Of a stretch of DNA of 5,864 bases, positions 1 through 5,864 are shown piece by piece. The translations under genes and the position numbers were made by a program. Origin of the DNA: Bacillota bacterium. Its GTDB lineage: Bacteria; Bacillota_I; Bacilli_A; Acholeplasmatales; Acholeplasmataceae. Under the pieces are notes generated by a model. That model searched no databases. It worked only from the letters and a program-made list of their open reading frames with translations, and had not been told where the DNA came from. How positions within the stretch are numbered: position 1 is the first letter of the stretch; each line of letters begins with the position of its first letter. The stretch is from contig JAEWVV010000008.1 of the NCBI GenBank assembly GCA_023458995.1, positions 1-5,864 on the forward strand. The letters are read 5' to 3'.

Positions 1-131
1 CATTAGGGGGATATGCATTAGCAACTCCTGCAATGGCAGTAGAAGACGAAATGCTTAAAGAAGGTATGCTTGTTGAATTAATTCATGGACTTGCATTACT
101 TCTTGAAGATATGAATGACACGTGGGAATTT
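1..131 (+). repeat. Repeat unit a, 3' half only (residues 1-43)
   Basis: This is the end of a unit whose start is upstream. The segment around ATPAMA (residues 7-12) aligns with the IPxxAY turn. The following EDEMLKEGMLVELIHGLAL aligns with the second helix of later units. It carries the only tryptophan of the translation (TGG at 123-125). Confidence 0.6.
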
Positions 132-3100
132 ACAACGATTGATCAATTAACAACGCATCTAACAGTTAACGGCATCCTTCCAGCATTTAATCGTGTTGAA
201 GATTCAACGTTAATCAAATTTGGTAATATTACGATTATTCGTGGTGTGATTAGTGATGCTTTATTAAGTGATGAAATCAAGAGTTTTGGTATTGAAAAAC
301 TAAACGGTGCACAAGATTTCTTTGCTGCTCCAGCTGATTTCTTAGATTTAGATCCATTGCTTACCGATGAACTTGGTGTTAAGGGTGATGAAATTGGTAA
401 ACTTCTCATTTCATTAAAGAGTTTGCAATTACCAAATCAAGATGCCTTAAGTAGTTTTGGGCCAGTTTTAATGAATGAAATGGTTGGACGAAATGAAGTT
501 CTTGGTGTTGATGACTTAGACAGATTCTTTGATTCTGGTATCTTATACACGTTCTTAGATAAAGCATTCCAACTTGATGGCATTAATGATTATGTCAATG
601 AAATGTTATCAGGTGCTTTCGGTGAAGCAGAAATCACGATTGATATTACACCACATGCAGATATTTTAGGTAATGCAGTTGATGATGAACCGATTGAAGT
701 TGGACGCATTACAAAAGATGAATTTAGAAATATGGTGATTTCACTTGGTTTAATTAGTCCAGTAACCGAAGTTGGTATTGAAACGTTCCCAAACTTAGTT
801 GATCCAATGAATGAGGATGATGATTTTGCATTGTTCCTCAATTCTGATTATATTTATACAGTTGTTGGACGTCTTTTTGAAAACCAAGGTTTCGGTGATT
901 ATATTGGTGGATTCTTAACAGGTGCATTTGGTGAGGGTATTGATCTTGATATGACAACACCAAGTGATGCTAAAGGTACTGTTGGCGTTGAAAATGGTAT
1001 TATGACCAAATATGAATTGAGACGTCTGATGGTTTCATTTAAAATCATTGGATTAGATCAAGGACCAGAAAACATTACAGAAGAAAATATTTTGAACTTG
1101 AGTGGACAAAATGTGATTGCAGGAGAAGATGATTTAGATCGTTTTATTAAGTCTAAATATCTTGCTGATAAGTTATCCATTATTTTAACTTCGGATACTG
1201 TGATTGAAATGATGGCTGCAGGACGCTTCTTAGCAGCAGATTTTGAACTTCTCCCCTCAGCTTATACGATGATTGATGGTAGAAAGCGTATCACAGATGC
1301 AGAATTTGCCAATATCTTTGGTGGACTTAAGACCATGGGTGTTGTCAGTTTAGAAAATACTGATGCTATCTTAGATAACCTATTAGCATTAGAAGAACCA
1401 GAAATTCTATCTATTCTTGATTCTTATTTCCTATACACATTTATCGATTTAATGCTTAAGTCTGAAGCTAGTTTAACTGTACCACCTACAGCACTTGAAG
1501 CTGGTGGCGAATTTGATGGTATGGTGAAGAAGAGTGAAGTGACAGATATCTTCACTGCGTTAAATATCTTTAATGTTACTCCAGGTAACGTTCCAGATCC
1601 AGCAGATATCACGATTTCTCAACTTCAAGAATTATTAGCTGAAACTAATTCAGCAATCGTTCAGTCGTTATTATCTGATGCTATTATTGAGGCTTTAGGT
1701 GCAGCGAACGTTCCAAGTGATGCATTTGAAAGTGAAAATTTATTAACCCAAGATGAAATCGATGCAATCGTAGAAGCATTAGCTGTGATCTCTGGTGATC
1801 CAGAAGCACCCATTACTGATGTTGCTGATGCGATCGATACTCTGACTGTTGGTCAAGTTAATGATCTTGATTTAACTGAAACAGGTTCTAAGACGATTAA
1901 ACAAATGATTTCTGATGCCATTATTGATCAAATCAATGCAAGCAACATTCCAGAAGACGCATATAATCCATTATTCTCTGGACGAGTTGTTCTTCTGAGC
2001 ATGAATTTAGCGGATGAAGAAGAACCTAAGAGACGTTTATCGGATGCAGAGCTTGCAGAAATTATTCTTGCATTAAATATTTTAGCTAATCATGTTGAAG
2101 ATACACTGATTACAGGTATTTCTACAAATGTTACTGTAGGTCAAGCTGTTGAACTTAAAGCAAACAACTCACTCCTCATTAAACAACTCATTTCAGATAC
2201 ATTAGAAGATGTTCTTACTGGTCTTGTTGTTATTCCAAATAGCGCATATGTTGATGTCGATAAGACAAGAATTACAACCGCAGAAATCAATTCTATGATT
2301 GATGCGATGGTTGTTCTTGCTGATGGTGATGAAGAAGAGTTAGTTCAAGACATTTCTACAGAAGTCACTGTTAGAAAAGCGAAGGGATTAAAAGATACAA
2401 CATCACTTATTATTCGTCAACTGATTACAGATAAGATGGCAGTTGCACTCACTGGTTCTACAATTCCAGGTGCAGCTTATGATGTAGCTGAACCAACTAT
2501 GCTTAAACTTGCAGAAGTAAATTATATGATCGATGCTTTAGAAGTACTTGCAGATGGCGATGAAGACGTCTTAGTTCAAAATATCTCAACCGATGTCAAA
2601 GTACGTCAAGTTGTTGAATTAGAAGAAAACCCATCTCTTGTCATTAGACAGTTAATCACCGATAAGACAGGTGATGTTTTAGGTGCAGAAGTAAGTATTC
2701 CAGCTGAATCTTATGATCCGCTCCATCCAACCATGTTTACAACAACTGAAATTGGACAAATGATTGATGCACTTGTTATTTTAGCGAATAACAATCAAGA
2801 AACACTTGTTAAAGATTTGTCAACAGAAGTCACTGTTGGTCAAGTGTTTAGCTTAAAGAGTAATACATCCCTTGTGATTAACCAGTTACTATCCGATAAG
2901 ATCGTTGAAGCTTTAACAACTTCTGGTTCAGCAATTCCTGATGCAGCTTATGTCGATCAAGTAGAAAAAGACATCTTAAAAGATGAAGAAATCGATAGGA
3001 TGATCGATGCGATTGTCGTTTTAGCAGATGGCAATATGACTTTACCAGTGATTAATATTTCAACAGATGTGAATGTTGGTCAAACACAAGACTTAAAAGA

Positions 3101-5864
3101 AAATGAATCACTTATTATTAGACAACTGATTACAGATAATGTAGAAGACATTTTAGGTGCAACCGTTGATTTCCCAGCTGACGCCTATGATATTAATCAT
3201 CCAACAATGTTTACACAAGATGAAATCAAAGAAATCGTTGATGCACTTTATGAACTTGCAGATGAAGATGATTCTAAGCCAGTTGCTGAACTGTCACCCA
3301 ATGTCAAAGTTGGTCAAATTAATGGTTTAATCGATAATGAATCCTTAATTATCAATCAATTACTTTCGGATAAGATTATTGAAGCATTAACTTCTTCTGG
3401 TAATACAATACCTGATTCAGCGTATGTAGACCCAGTTGGAAAAGACATCTTAAAAGATACTGAAATTGATGCAATGATTGAAGCCATCGATATTTTATCA
3501 GATGATGATAATGACCTTGTCACAGATCTCGATACTGCTGTAACGATTGGACAACTTAAAGATTTATCAGTATCTCCATCGATTATTATTCAACGTCTCA
3601 TTACGGATTCTATCACTGATTCGTTAAGTCTTTCATACTTCCCAGATGAAGCTTATGTTGGTGATACACCATCCGATCAAATAAAAGCTATCGAAGTAGC
3701 AAATCTCATTTTAGCGCTTGAAGTTCTTGCAGGTAGTACAGTTCCAGGTGATAAAGATGATGTTTTGATCACTGATGTACCAACCAATCCAACTGTAGGA
3801 CAAACACAAGACTTGAAGACAAATGAATCTGTAATTATCAATCAATTAATTTCAGAAGCAATCGTTGATTCGCTCACAACCTCAGGTAACATTATTCCTG
3901 ATTCAGCGTATACTAACATGGATAAAGAAACATTAAAAGATGCTGAAATTGATGCGATGATTGATGCTTTATATATTCTTGCTGATGGTGATGAATCAAC
4001 ACCAGTAGCAAACATCCCAATCGATGTAACGATTGGTCAGCTTGATAGCTTATCAGCATCACCATCGATTATTATTCAACGTTTAATGAGAGATTCGATT
4101 GTTGATTCTGTTGGCTTATCTTACTTCCCAAATGAAGCTTATGTTGGGGATACCCCAGGTGATCAACTGAAAGCATCTGAACTTGCACATATGGTTAGTG
4201 CGCTTGAAGTATTAGGTGAAGATAACGATCCAGAAACAGATATCGCAGATAAGAAGATCGCAGAAATCAATATGAATGTGACCGTTGGTCAAACAAAGAC
4301 ATTAGGCACTAACGAATCACTTATTATTAAACAACTCATTTCTGAATCGATCGTAGATGCAATCACAGATGCAGGATCAGTCATTCCTGATGATGCCTAT
4401 GTCAATCCAGTCACGAAGACAACACTTACTGATGATGAAATCACAGAAATGATTGATGCATTAGAAATATTAGCTAAACATAATTTAGCGTTACCAGTCG
4501 CAAGCATTTCAACCGCTGTTACTGTTGGTCAGACAAATGAACTTAAATTAAATGAATCTGTCATTATTAGACAGCTTATTAGTGATGCCATCGTTGATTC
4601 GATTGGCCTAACAGCAACCATTCCTGATGATGCATATTTAAATCCACCAAGCAAAGTAAGATTAACAAATGATGAAATCAACAATATGATTGATGCACTT
4701 GATATTCTCGCTAATGGTGATGATGAAAAACTTGTTTCAGATATCTCAACAGTTATTACGATTGGTCAATTAAATGATTTAACATTATCAAGTTCAATCA
4801 TTATGCAGAAGTTGATTACGGATTCAATTGTAGATGCAGTTACCGCAGATAAAGTTCCTCTTGATGCATATATTGATGAAGTTTCAACCAATAACTTAAA
4901 GGCTACTGAAGTTCAAGCAATGGTTGATGCGCTACGTATCTTAGCATACAATCCATTAGATCCATTAGCTGATGTTGATGAAGTATTACTTAAAGATATT
5001 GATATTGATGTTACTGTAGGTCAAGCAGTTGATCTTAAGACAAATGGTTCAGTCATTATCAAACAGATTATGTCGGATGCGATTGTTGATATGTTAACGA
5101 AACCAAAGATTCGTATTACAGCGTTTATCAATTCAGATGATACATTAAGACTTAAAGATTCTGAAATTGGTTATATGATTGATGTCCTATTTGATTTATC
5201 AGGTGGAAACAACAATACGCTCGTTAAGAACATTACAGTCAATGAAAACACATTAAGTGTTGATACATTACAAGCATTTGATGAAAACTCGATTATTCTT
5301 AACAGACTCATCAGCAATGCAATCATTGATAGCCTTGGTGTTAGTGAAATTCCAGCAGAATCCTTTGAACCATCTAGTACAACAGACTTAGTAAGACCTG
5401 AAATTGATGCTGTTCTAGAAGCGCTTGATCAATTAGGTATTGGAACAAGTGGAGCTGGCGGTATCGGTATGGCAGACTTAACATTTGCTAAACTTGATAA
5501 TGTAGTTAATATTGGAACTACAGATCCTGTTAAATATCCATTAGGATTCTCACCAATTGTTGTTCACTTATTGTCAGATCCAATGATTGCAGCAGTAACA
5601 GATGTTCAAGGTGGATTTGATTATGGTGTTCCAACAGATGCTAAACGTAACACTAAGGATTTAAGACATGATGAAATTGTTGGTTTAGTGGATGCACTTA
5701 AACTTATTGGTAATGTGGGTACGAACCCAGGTCAATCAGATCCAGCTACAACCGATGTTGCAGATATTACAATTAATCCGAATAATTTCAATGGAACGAT
5801 GATTAGCAATTTAGTTGGTCTTGACACGCTCATTGTTTACCGTATGATTTCGAAGGGTATTAAC
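1..5864 (+). CDS. Giant tandem-repeat protein, interior fragment, open at both ends, function unknown
   Basis: A single reading frame with its first full codon at base 3 runs without a stop through 1954 codons to the last base. Bases 1-2 end the previous codon. Both termini are outside the window, so no start codon or ribosome binding site can be chosen. The translation consists of about 24 tandem units, each with two predicted helices joined by a turn around IPxxAY and preceded by a strand-like VTVGQ. It has no cysteine, one tryptophan (residue 41) and many Asp/Glu. I see no membrane helix, LPxTG sorting motif, lipobox, nucleotide-binding loop or catalytic signature. Known giant bacterial proteins of this style are often surface fibres or adhesins, so a structural or surface role is a reasonable inference but is not shown here. 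An intracellular scaffold is an alternative. The ORF and its repeats are certain; the function is not. Coding is also supported because the protein pattern is kept between units while synonymous sites differ. Confidence 0.95.
132..446 (+). repeat. Repeat unit b, long type (residues 44-148)
   Basis: TTIDQLTTHL at the start resembles the TIGQLxxL opening of later units. ITIIRGVISDAL (228-263) is the first helix, closely matching SLIIRQLISDAI. An APADF segment near residue 110 stands in for the turn, and GDEIGKLLISLKSL near residues 129-142 is the second helix. The extra length lies between the opening and the first helix and around the turn. Confidence 0.65.
447..770 (+). repeat. Repeat unit c, long type (residues 149-256)
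   Basis: This is the longest unit. It holds DDLDRFFDSGILYTFLDKAF, with the first helix, then LSGAFGE (606-626), and ends with RITKDEFRNMVISLGLI as the second helix. It is most similar to the next unit, with the LxGAFGE motif repeating at an offset of 309 bp. Confidence 0.65.
771..1073 (+). repeat. Repeat unit d, long type (residues 257-357)
   Basis: It has SDYIYTVVGRLF as first helix, LTGAFGE (915-935) and MTKYELRRLMVSFKIIG as second helix. The match to unit c in all three places suggests that c and d arose from a duplication of about 300 bp that has since diverged. Confidence 0.65.
1074..1358 (+). repeat. Repeat unit e, long type (residues 358-452)
   Basis: It carries EDDLDRFIKSKYLADKLSII, sharing DDLDRF with unit c, then a recognisable LPSAY turn and RITDAEFANIFGGLKTMG as second helix. 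The turn here is already close to the IPxxAY of the regular array, so this unit bridges the two unit styles. Confidence 0.68.
1359..1607 (+). repeat. Repeat unit f, intermediate (residues 453-535)
   Basis: At 83 residues it has the regular length, but the sequence is still diverged. ILDSYFLYTFIDLML is the first helix, the turn lacks the Ala-Tyr pair, and KKSEVTDIFTALNIF is the second helix. Confidence 0.65.
1608..1841 (+). repeat. Short unit 1 (78 residues)
   Basis: This is the first regular unit. It opens with ITISQLQELL, where Ser replaces the usual Gly of the GQ pair. SAIVQSLLSDAIIEAL follows, then a VPSDAF turn with Phe for Tyr, and LTQDEIDAIVEALAVI as second helix. Confidence 0.82.
1842..2129 (+). 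repeat. Short unit 2 with insertion (96 residues)
   Basis: It is a standard unit (TVGQVNDL, IKQMISDAIIDQI, IPEDAY, LSDAELAEIILALNIL) interrupted between turn and second helix by about 16 extra residues at roughly 1977-2036. The insert holds a hydrophobic RVVLLSMNL stretch, an acidic DEEE run and a basic PKRR cluster (2025-2036), the densest positive patch in the translation. The reading frame is kept. Confidence 0.85.
2130..2363 (+). repeat. Short unit 3 (78 residues)
   Basis: It is a regular unit with VTVGQAVELK, SLLIKQLISDTLEDVL, IPNSAY and ITTAEINSMIDAMVVLADGD. It is the first unit with the LADGDE type of linker that becomes common downstream. Confidence 0.88.
2364..2594 (+). repeat. Short unit 4 (77 residues), GQ pair lost
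   Basis: The opening reads VTVRKAKGLK, so both residues of the usual GQ pair are replaced. The rest is regular: SLIIRQLITDKM, IPGAAY, an EPTMLKLAEV segment resembling the HPTMFT of units 5 and 7, and MIDALEVLADGDE. Confidence 0.88.
2595..2828 (+). repeat. Short unit 5 (78 residues), HPTMFT subtype
   Basis: The opening VKVRQ has Arg for Gly. It carries IRQLITDK, IPAESY and the subtype signature HPTMFT before the second helix. It aligns without gaps to unit 7, 474 bp downstream, over its full length. Confidence 0.88.
2829..3068 (+). repeat. Short unit 6 (80 residues), INQLLSDKI subtype
   Basis: VTVGQ opening, SLVINQLLSDKIVEALTTSG, IPDAAY, then KDILKDEEID. About 44 of the first 62 residues match unit 8. 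The two also share an exact 19-base stretch encoding the KDILKD region. Confidence 0.9.
3069..3302 (+). repeat. Short unit 7 (78 residues), HPTMFT subtype
   Basis: VNVGQTQDLK, SLIIRQLITDNVEDIL, FPADAY, HPTMFT and TQDEIKEIVDALYEL. It is the partner of unit 5 in the two-unit duplication, and it still has the Gly that unit 5 replaces by Arg. Confidence 0.9.
3303..3539 (+). repeat. Short unit 8 (79 residues), INQLLSDKI subtype
   Basis: VKVGQ opening, SLIINQLLSDKIIEALTSSG, IPDSAYVDP, KDILKDTEIDAMIEAI, then a highly acidic SDDDND linker. It shares protein sequence with unit 6 and an exact 15-base stretch (3411-3425) with unit 10 (3897-3911). Confidence 0.9.
3540..3788 (+). repeat. Short unit 9 (83 residues), TIGQL/SYFP subtype
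   Basis: This subtype opens with VTIGQL, has SPSIIIQRLITDS, SYFPDEAYVGDTP as turn and a longer linker (TVPGDKDDVLITDVP). About 46 of the first 65 residues match unit 11. A 21-base stretch at 3576-3596 is exactly repeated 486 bp downstream. Confidence 0.92.
3789..4025 (+). repeat. Short unit 10 (79 residues), INQL subtype
   Basis: PTVGQTQDLKTNESVIINQL opens the unit, followed by ISEAIVDSLTTSG, IPDSAY and LKDAEIDAMIDALYILADGDE. It pairs with unit 8 upstream and resembles unit 12 downstream. It has Pro in place of the first residue of VTVGQ. Confidence 0.92.
4026..4277 (+). repeat. Short unit 11 (84 residues), TIGQL/SYFP subtype
   Basis: VTIGQLDSLSASPSIIIQRL opens it, then SYFPNEAYVGDTP and LKASELAHMVSALEVL, with a long acidic linker holding DNDPETDIADKK. 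It is the near-copy of unit 9. Bases around the SYFP turn match unit 9 at 29 of 31 positions. Confidence 0.92.
4278..4517 (+). repeat. Short unit 12 (80 residues), consensus-like
   Basis: It is one of the two units closest to the array consensus: VTVGQTKTLGTNESLIIKQL, ISESIVDAI, IPDDAYVNP, LTDDEITEMIDALEILA. The linker KHNLALPVASIS is less acidic than in its neighbours. Confidence 0.92.
4518..4754 (+). repeat. Short unit 13 (79 residues), consensus-like
   Basis: VTVGQTNELKLNESVIIRQL, ISDAIVDSI, IPDDAYLNP and LTNDEINNMIDALDILANGDD. It is closest to unit 12, so two units of the same subtype stand side by side here and break the alternation seen upstream. Confidence 0.92.
4755..5009 (+). repeat. 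Short unit 14 (85 residues), TIGQL subtype
   Basis: ITIGQLNDL, SSSIIMQKLITDSIVDAV, VPLDAY, LKATEVQAMVDALRILA and a long linker (NPLDPLADVDEVLLKD). TIGQL, the LKAxE segment and the long linker place it with units 9 and 11, although it lacks their SYFP turn. Confidence 0.88.
5010..5252 (+). repeat. Short unit 15 (81 residues), degenerate turn
   Basis: VTVGQAVDLKTNGSVIIKQI and MSDAIVDML are regular, but the turn reads KIRITAFINSDD, with neither the conserved Pro nor Ala-Tyr. LKDSEIGYMIDVLFDLSGG is the second helix. Decay of the array towards the 3' side begins here. Confidence 0.85.
5253..5504 (+). repeat. Short unit 16 (84 residues), with glycine-rich linker
   Basis: The opening is reduced to LSVDTLQAF with no GQ. 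NSIILNRLISNAIIDSL, IPAESF and VRPEIDAVLEALDQLG follow. The linker is unusually glycine-rich (GIGTSGAGGIG, 5436-5468), probably flexible, and separates the regular array from the diverged units after it. Confidence 0.8.
5505..5786 (+). repeat. Short unit 17 (94 residues), diverged
   Basis: VNIGTTDPVKYPLGFSPIVV, LLSDPMIAAV and LRHDEIVGLVDALKLIG keep the helix pattern, but the turn is altered (FDYGVPTDAKR). The linker GNVGTNPGQSDPATTD is long and uncharged compared with earlier linkers. Confidence 0.72.
5787..5864 (+). repeat. Short unit 18, first 26 residues only
   Basis: FNGTMISNLVGLDTLIVYRM followed by ISKGIN aligns with the opening and first helix of a further unit, cut by the window end. 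The array therefore continues beyond the window. Confidence 0.6.

Larger units (their letters stand above)
132..1607 (+). repeat. Zone 1: array of long, diverged repeat units (five units)
   Basis: Five units of about 105, 108, 101, 95 and 83 residues precede the regular array. Each keeps the order strand-like segment, first helix, turn, second helix, but carries extra sequence between them. The extra sequence shrinks towards the 3' end, so the last unit is nearly the size of the regular ones. Shared local motifs show common descent: DDLDRF at residues 170-175 and 376-381, and L(S/T)GAFGE at residues 202-208 and 305-311. The boundaries are by eye and could shift by several residues. Confidence 0.75.
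2595..3539 (+). repeat. Two-unit super-repeat, units 5-6 and 7-8, period about 474 bp
   Basis: Unit 5 matches unit 7 better than its neighbour, and unit 6 matches unit 8 better than its neighbour. Both start-to-start offsets are 474 bp (2595 to 3069 and 2829 to 3303). This is the pattern left by tandem duplication of a two-unit block. Shared markers are HPTMFT (5 and 7) and INQLLSDKI plus KDILKD (6 and 8). Confidence 0.8.
3303..4277 (+). repeat. Two-unit super-repeat, units 8-9 and 10-11, period 486 bp
   Basis: Unit 8 pairs with unit 10 (exact 15-base match, 3411-3425 and 3897-3911). Unit 9 pairs with unit 11 (exact 21-base match, 3576-3596 and 4062-4082). Both offsets are exactly 486 bp. 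The synonymous and conservative differences show that the duplication is not very recent. Confidence 0.85.
1608..5864 (+). repeat. Zones 2-3: array of short repeat units (17 complete units and part of an 18th)
   Basis: Units begin at 1608, 1842, 2130, 2364, 2595, 2829, 3069, 3303, 3540, 3789, 4026, 4278, 4518, 4755, 5010, 5253, 5505 and 5787. Most are 77-85 residues; the second (96) and seventeenth (94) are longer. Key positions are the Gly-Gln of TVGQ, the hydrophobic spacing in SxIIxQLIxDxIxDxL, Pro and Ala-Tyr/Phe of IPxxAY, and the ExxxMIDALxxL second helix. The second helix starts with a T/S-x-x-E capping box (for example TDDE). The architecture suggests an elongated chain of small alpha-rich modules. 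That structural reading is inference. Confidence 0.92.

Noticed and set aside
3..59. Signal peptide end: LGGYALATPAMA followed by VEDE looks like an AxA cleavage site
   Set aside because: The same stretch aligns with the turn and second helix of the repeat unit (PAMA at the PxxAY position), so it is better explained as a unit interior. The missing upstream sequence would settle it.
143..409. Reverse-strand open frame of 88 codons
   Set aside because: It is a shadow of the + strand repeat gene. Its product is a Ser/Pro-rich low-complexity antisense of conserved units, and it lies inside a frame that is open across the entire window.
590..841. Reverse-strand open frame of 83 codons
   Set aside because: It has the same antisense composition, no recognisable domain, and full overlap with the coding strand of the giant gene.
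1424..1612. Reverse-strand open frame of 62 codons
   Set aside because: It is short, antisense to units f and 1, and has no independent evidence.
1971..2040. Frameshift or assembly error explaining the odd segment in unit 2
   Set aside because: The reading frame before and after is the same, and normal unit motifs flank the segment, so an in-frame insertion fits better than paired frameshifts.
2310..2340. LADGDEEE-type linkers as EF-hand or dockerin calcium-binding loops
   Set aside because: The acidic run lacks the full DxDxDG spacing and the Glu at loop position 12, and it varies freely between units. Loose ion binding is possible but not supported.
1608..5864. CRISPR array or non-coding satellite DNA
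   Set aside because: The period of about 235-250 bp, diverged copies, an unbroken reading frame and codon-type substitutions all show protein-coding repeats.
1..5864. Promoter, ribosome binding site, terminator or second gene within the window
   Set aside because: The coding frame is continuous with no intergenic space. AT-rich stretches and internal ATG codons exist but nothing sets them apart from coding sequence.

Overview
The whole window is the interior of one very large protein-coding gene on the + strand. Reading from base 3, all 1954 complete codons are open to the last base (3-5864), so the start codon, the stop codon and all regulatory sites lie outside. No other gene, RNA gene, mobile element or intergenic stretch could be supported. 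The visible part alone would be roughly 210 kDa.

The protein is a tandem array of one kind of unit, traceable from end to end. Each unit has a short strand-like segment (typically VTVGQ...L), a first predicted helix (typically NESLIIRQLISDAIVDSL), an IPxxAY turn and a second predicted helix (typically LTDDEIxxMIDALxILA), followed by a polar acidic linker. Three zones can be seen. (1) 1-1607 holds long, strongly diverged units that shorten from about 105-108 to 83 residues. (2) 1608-5252 holds fifteen well-matched units, mostly 77-85 residues. (3) 5253-5864 holds degenerating units, with a glycine-rich linker at 5436-5468. Within zone 2 the units fall into subtypes. Pairs of units have been duplicated together, which gives a second, longer period of 474-486 bp.

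The sequence is AT-rich by eye, and the codon choice (TTA, GAT, GAA, GGT, AGA plus CGT) suits a low-GC bacterium such as a Mollicutes/Acholeplasma-like organism or another Bacillota. This is inference only. The protein has no cysteine and a single tryptophan (TGG), and no in-frame TGA, so the window cannot tell the standard code from the mycoplasma code. The translation is rich in Asp and Glu.

I do not recognise the gene. Its size, repeat architecture, acidity and lack of cysteine suit a long fibrous or solenoid-like protein, possibly at the cell surface. However, no signal peptide, membrane segment, sorting motif or catalytic motif is visible, so the function stays open.
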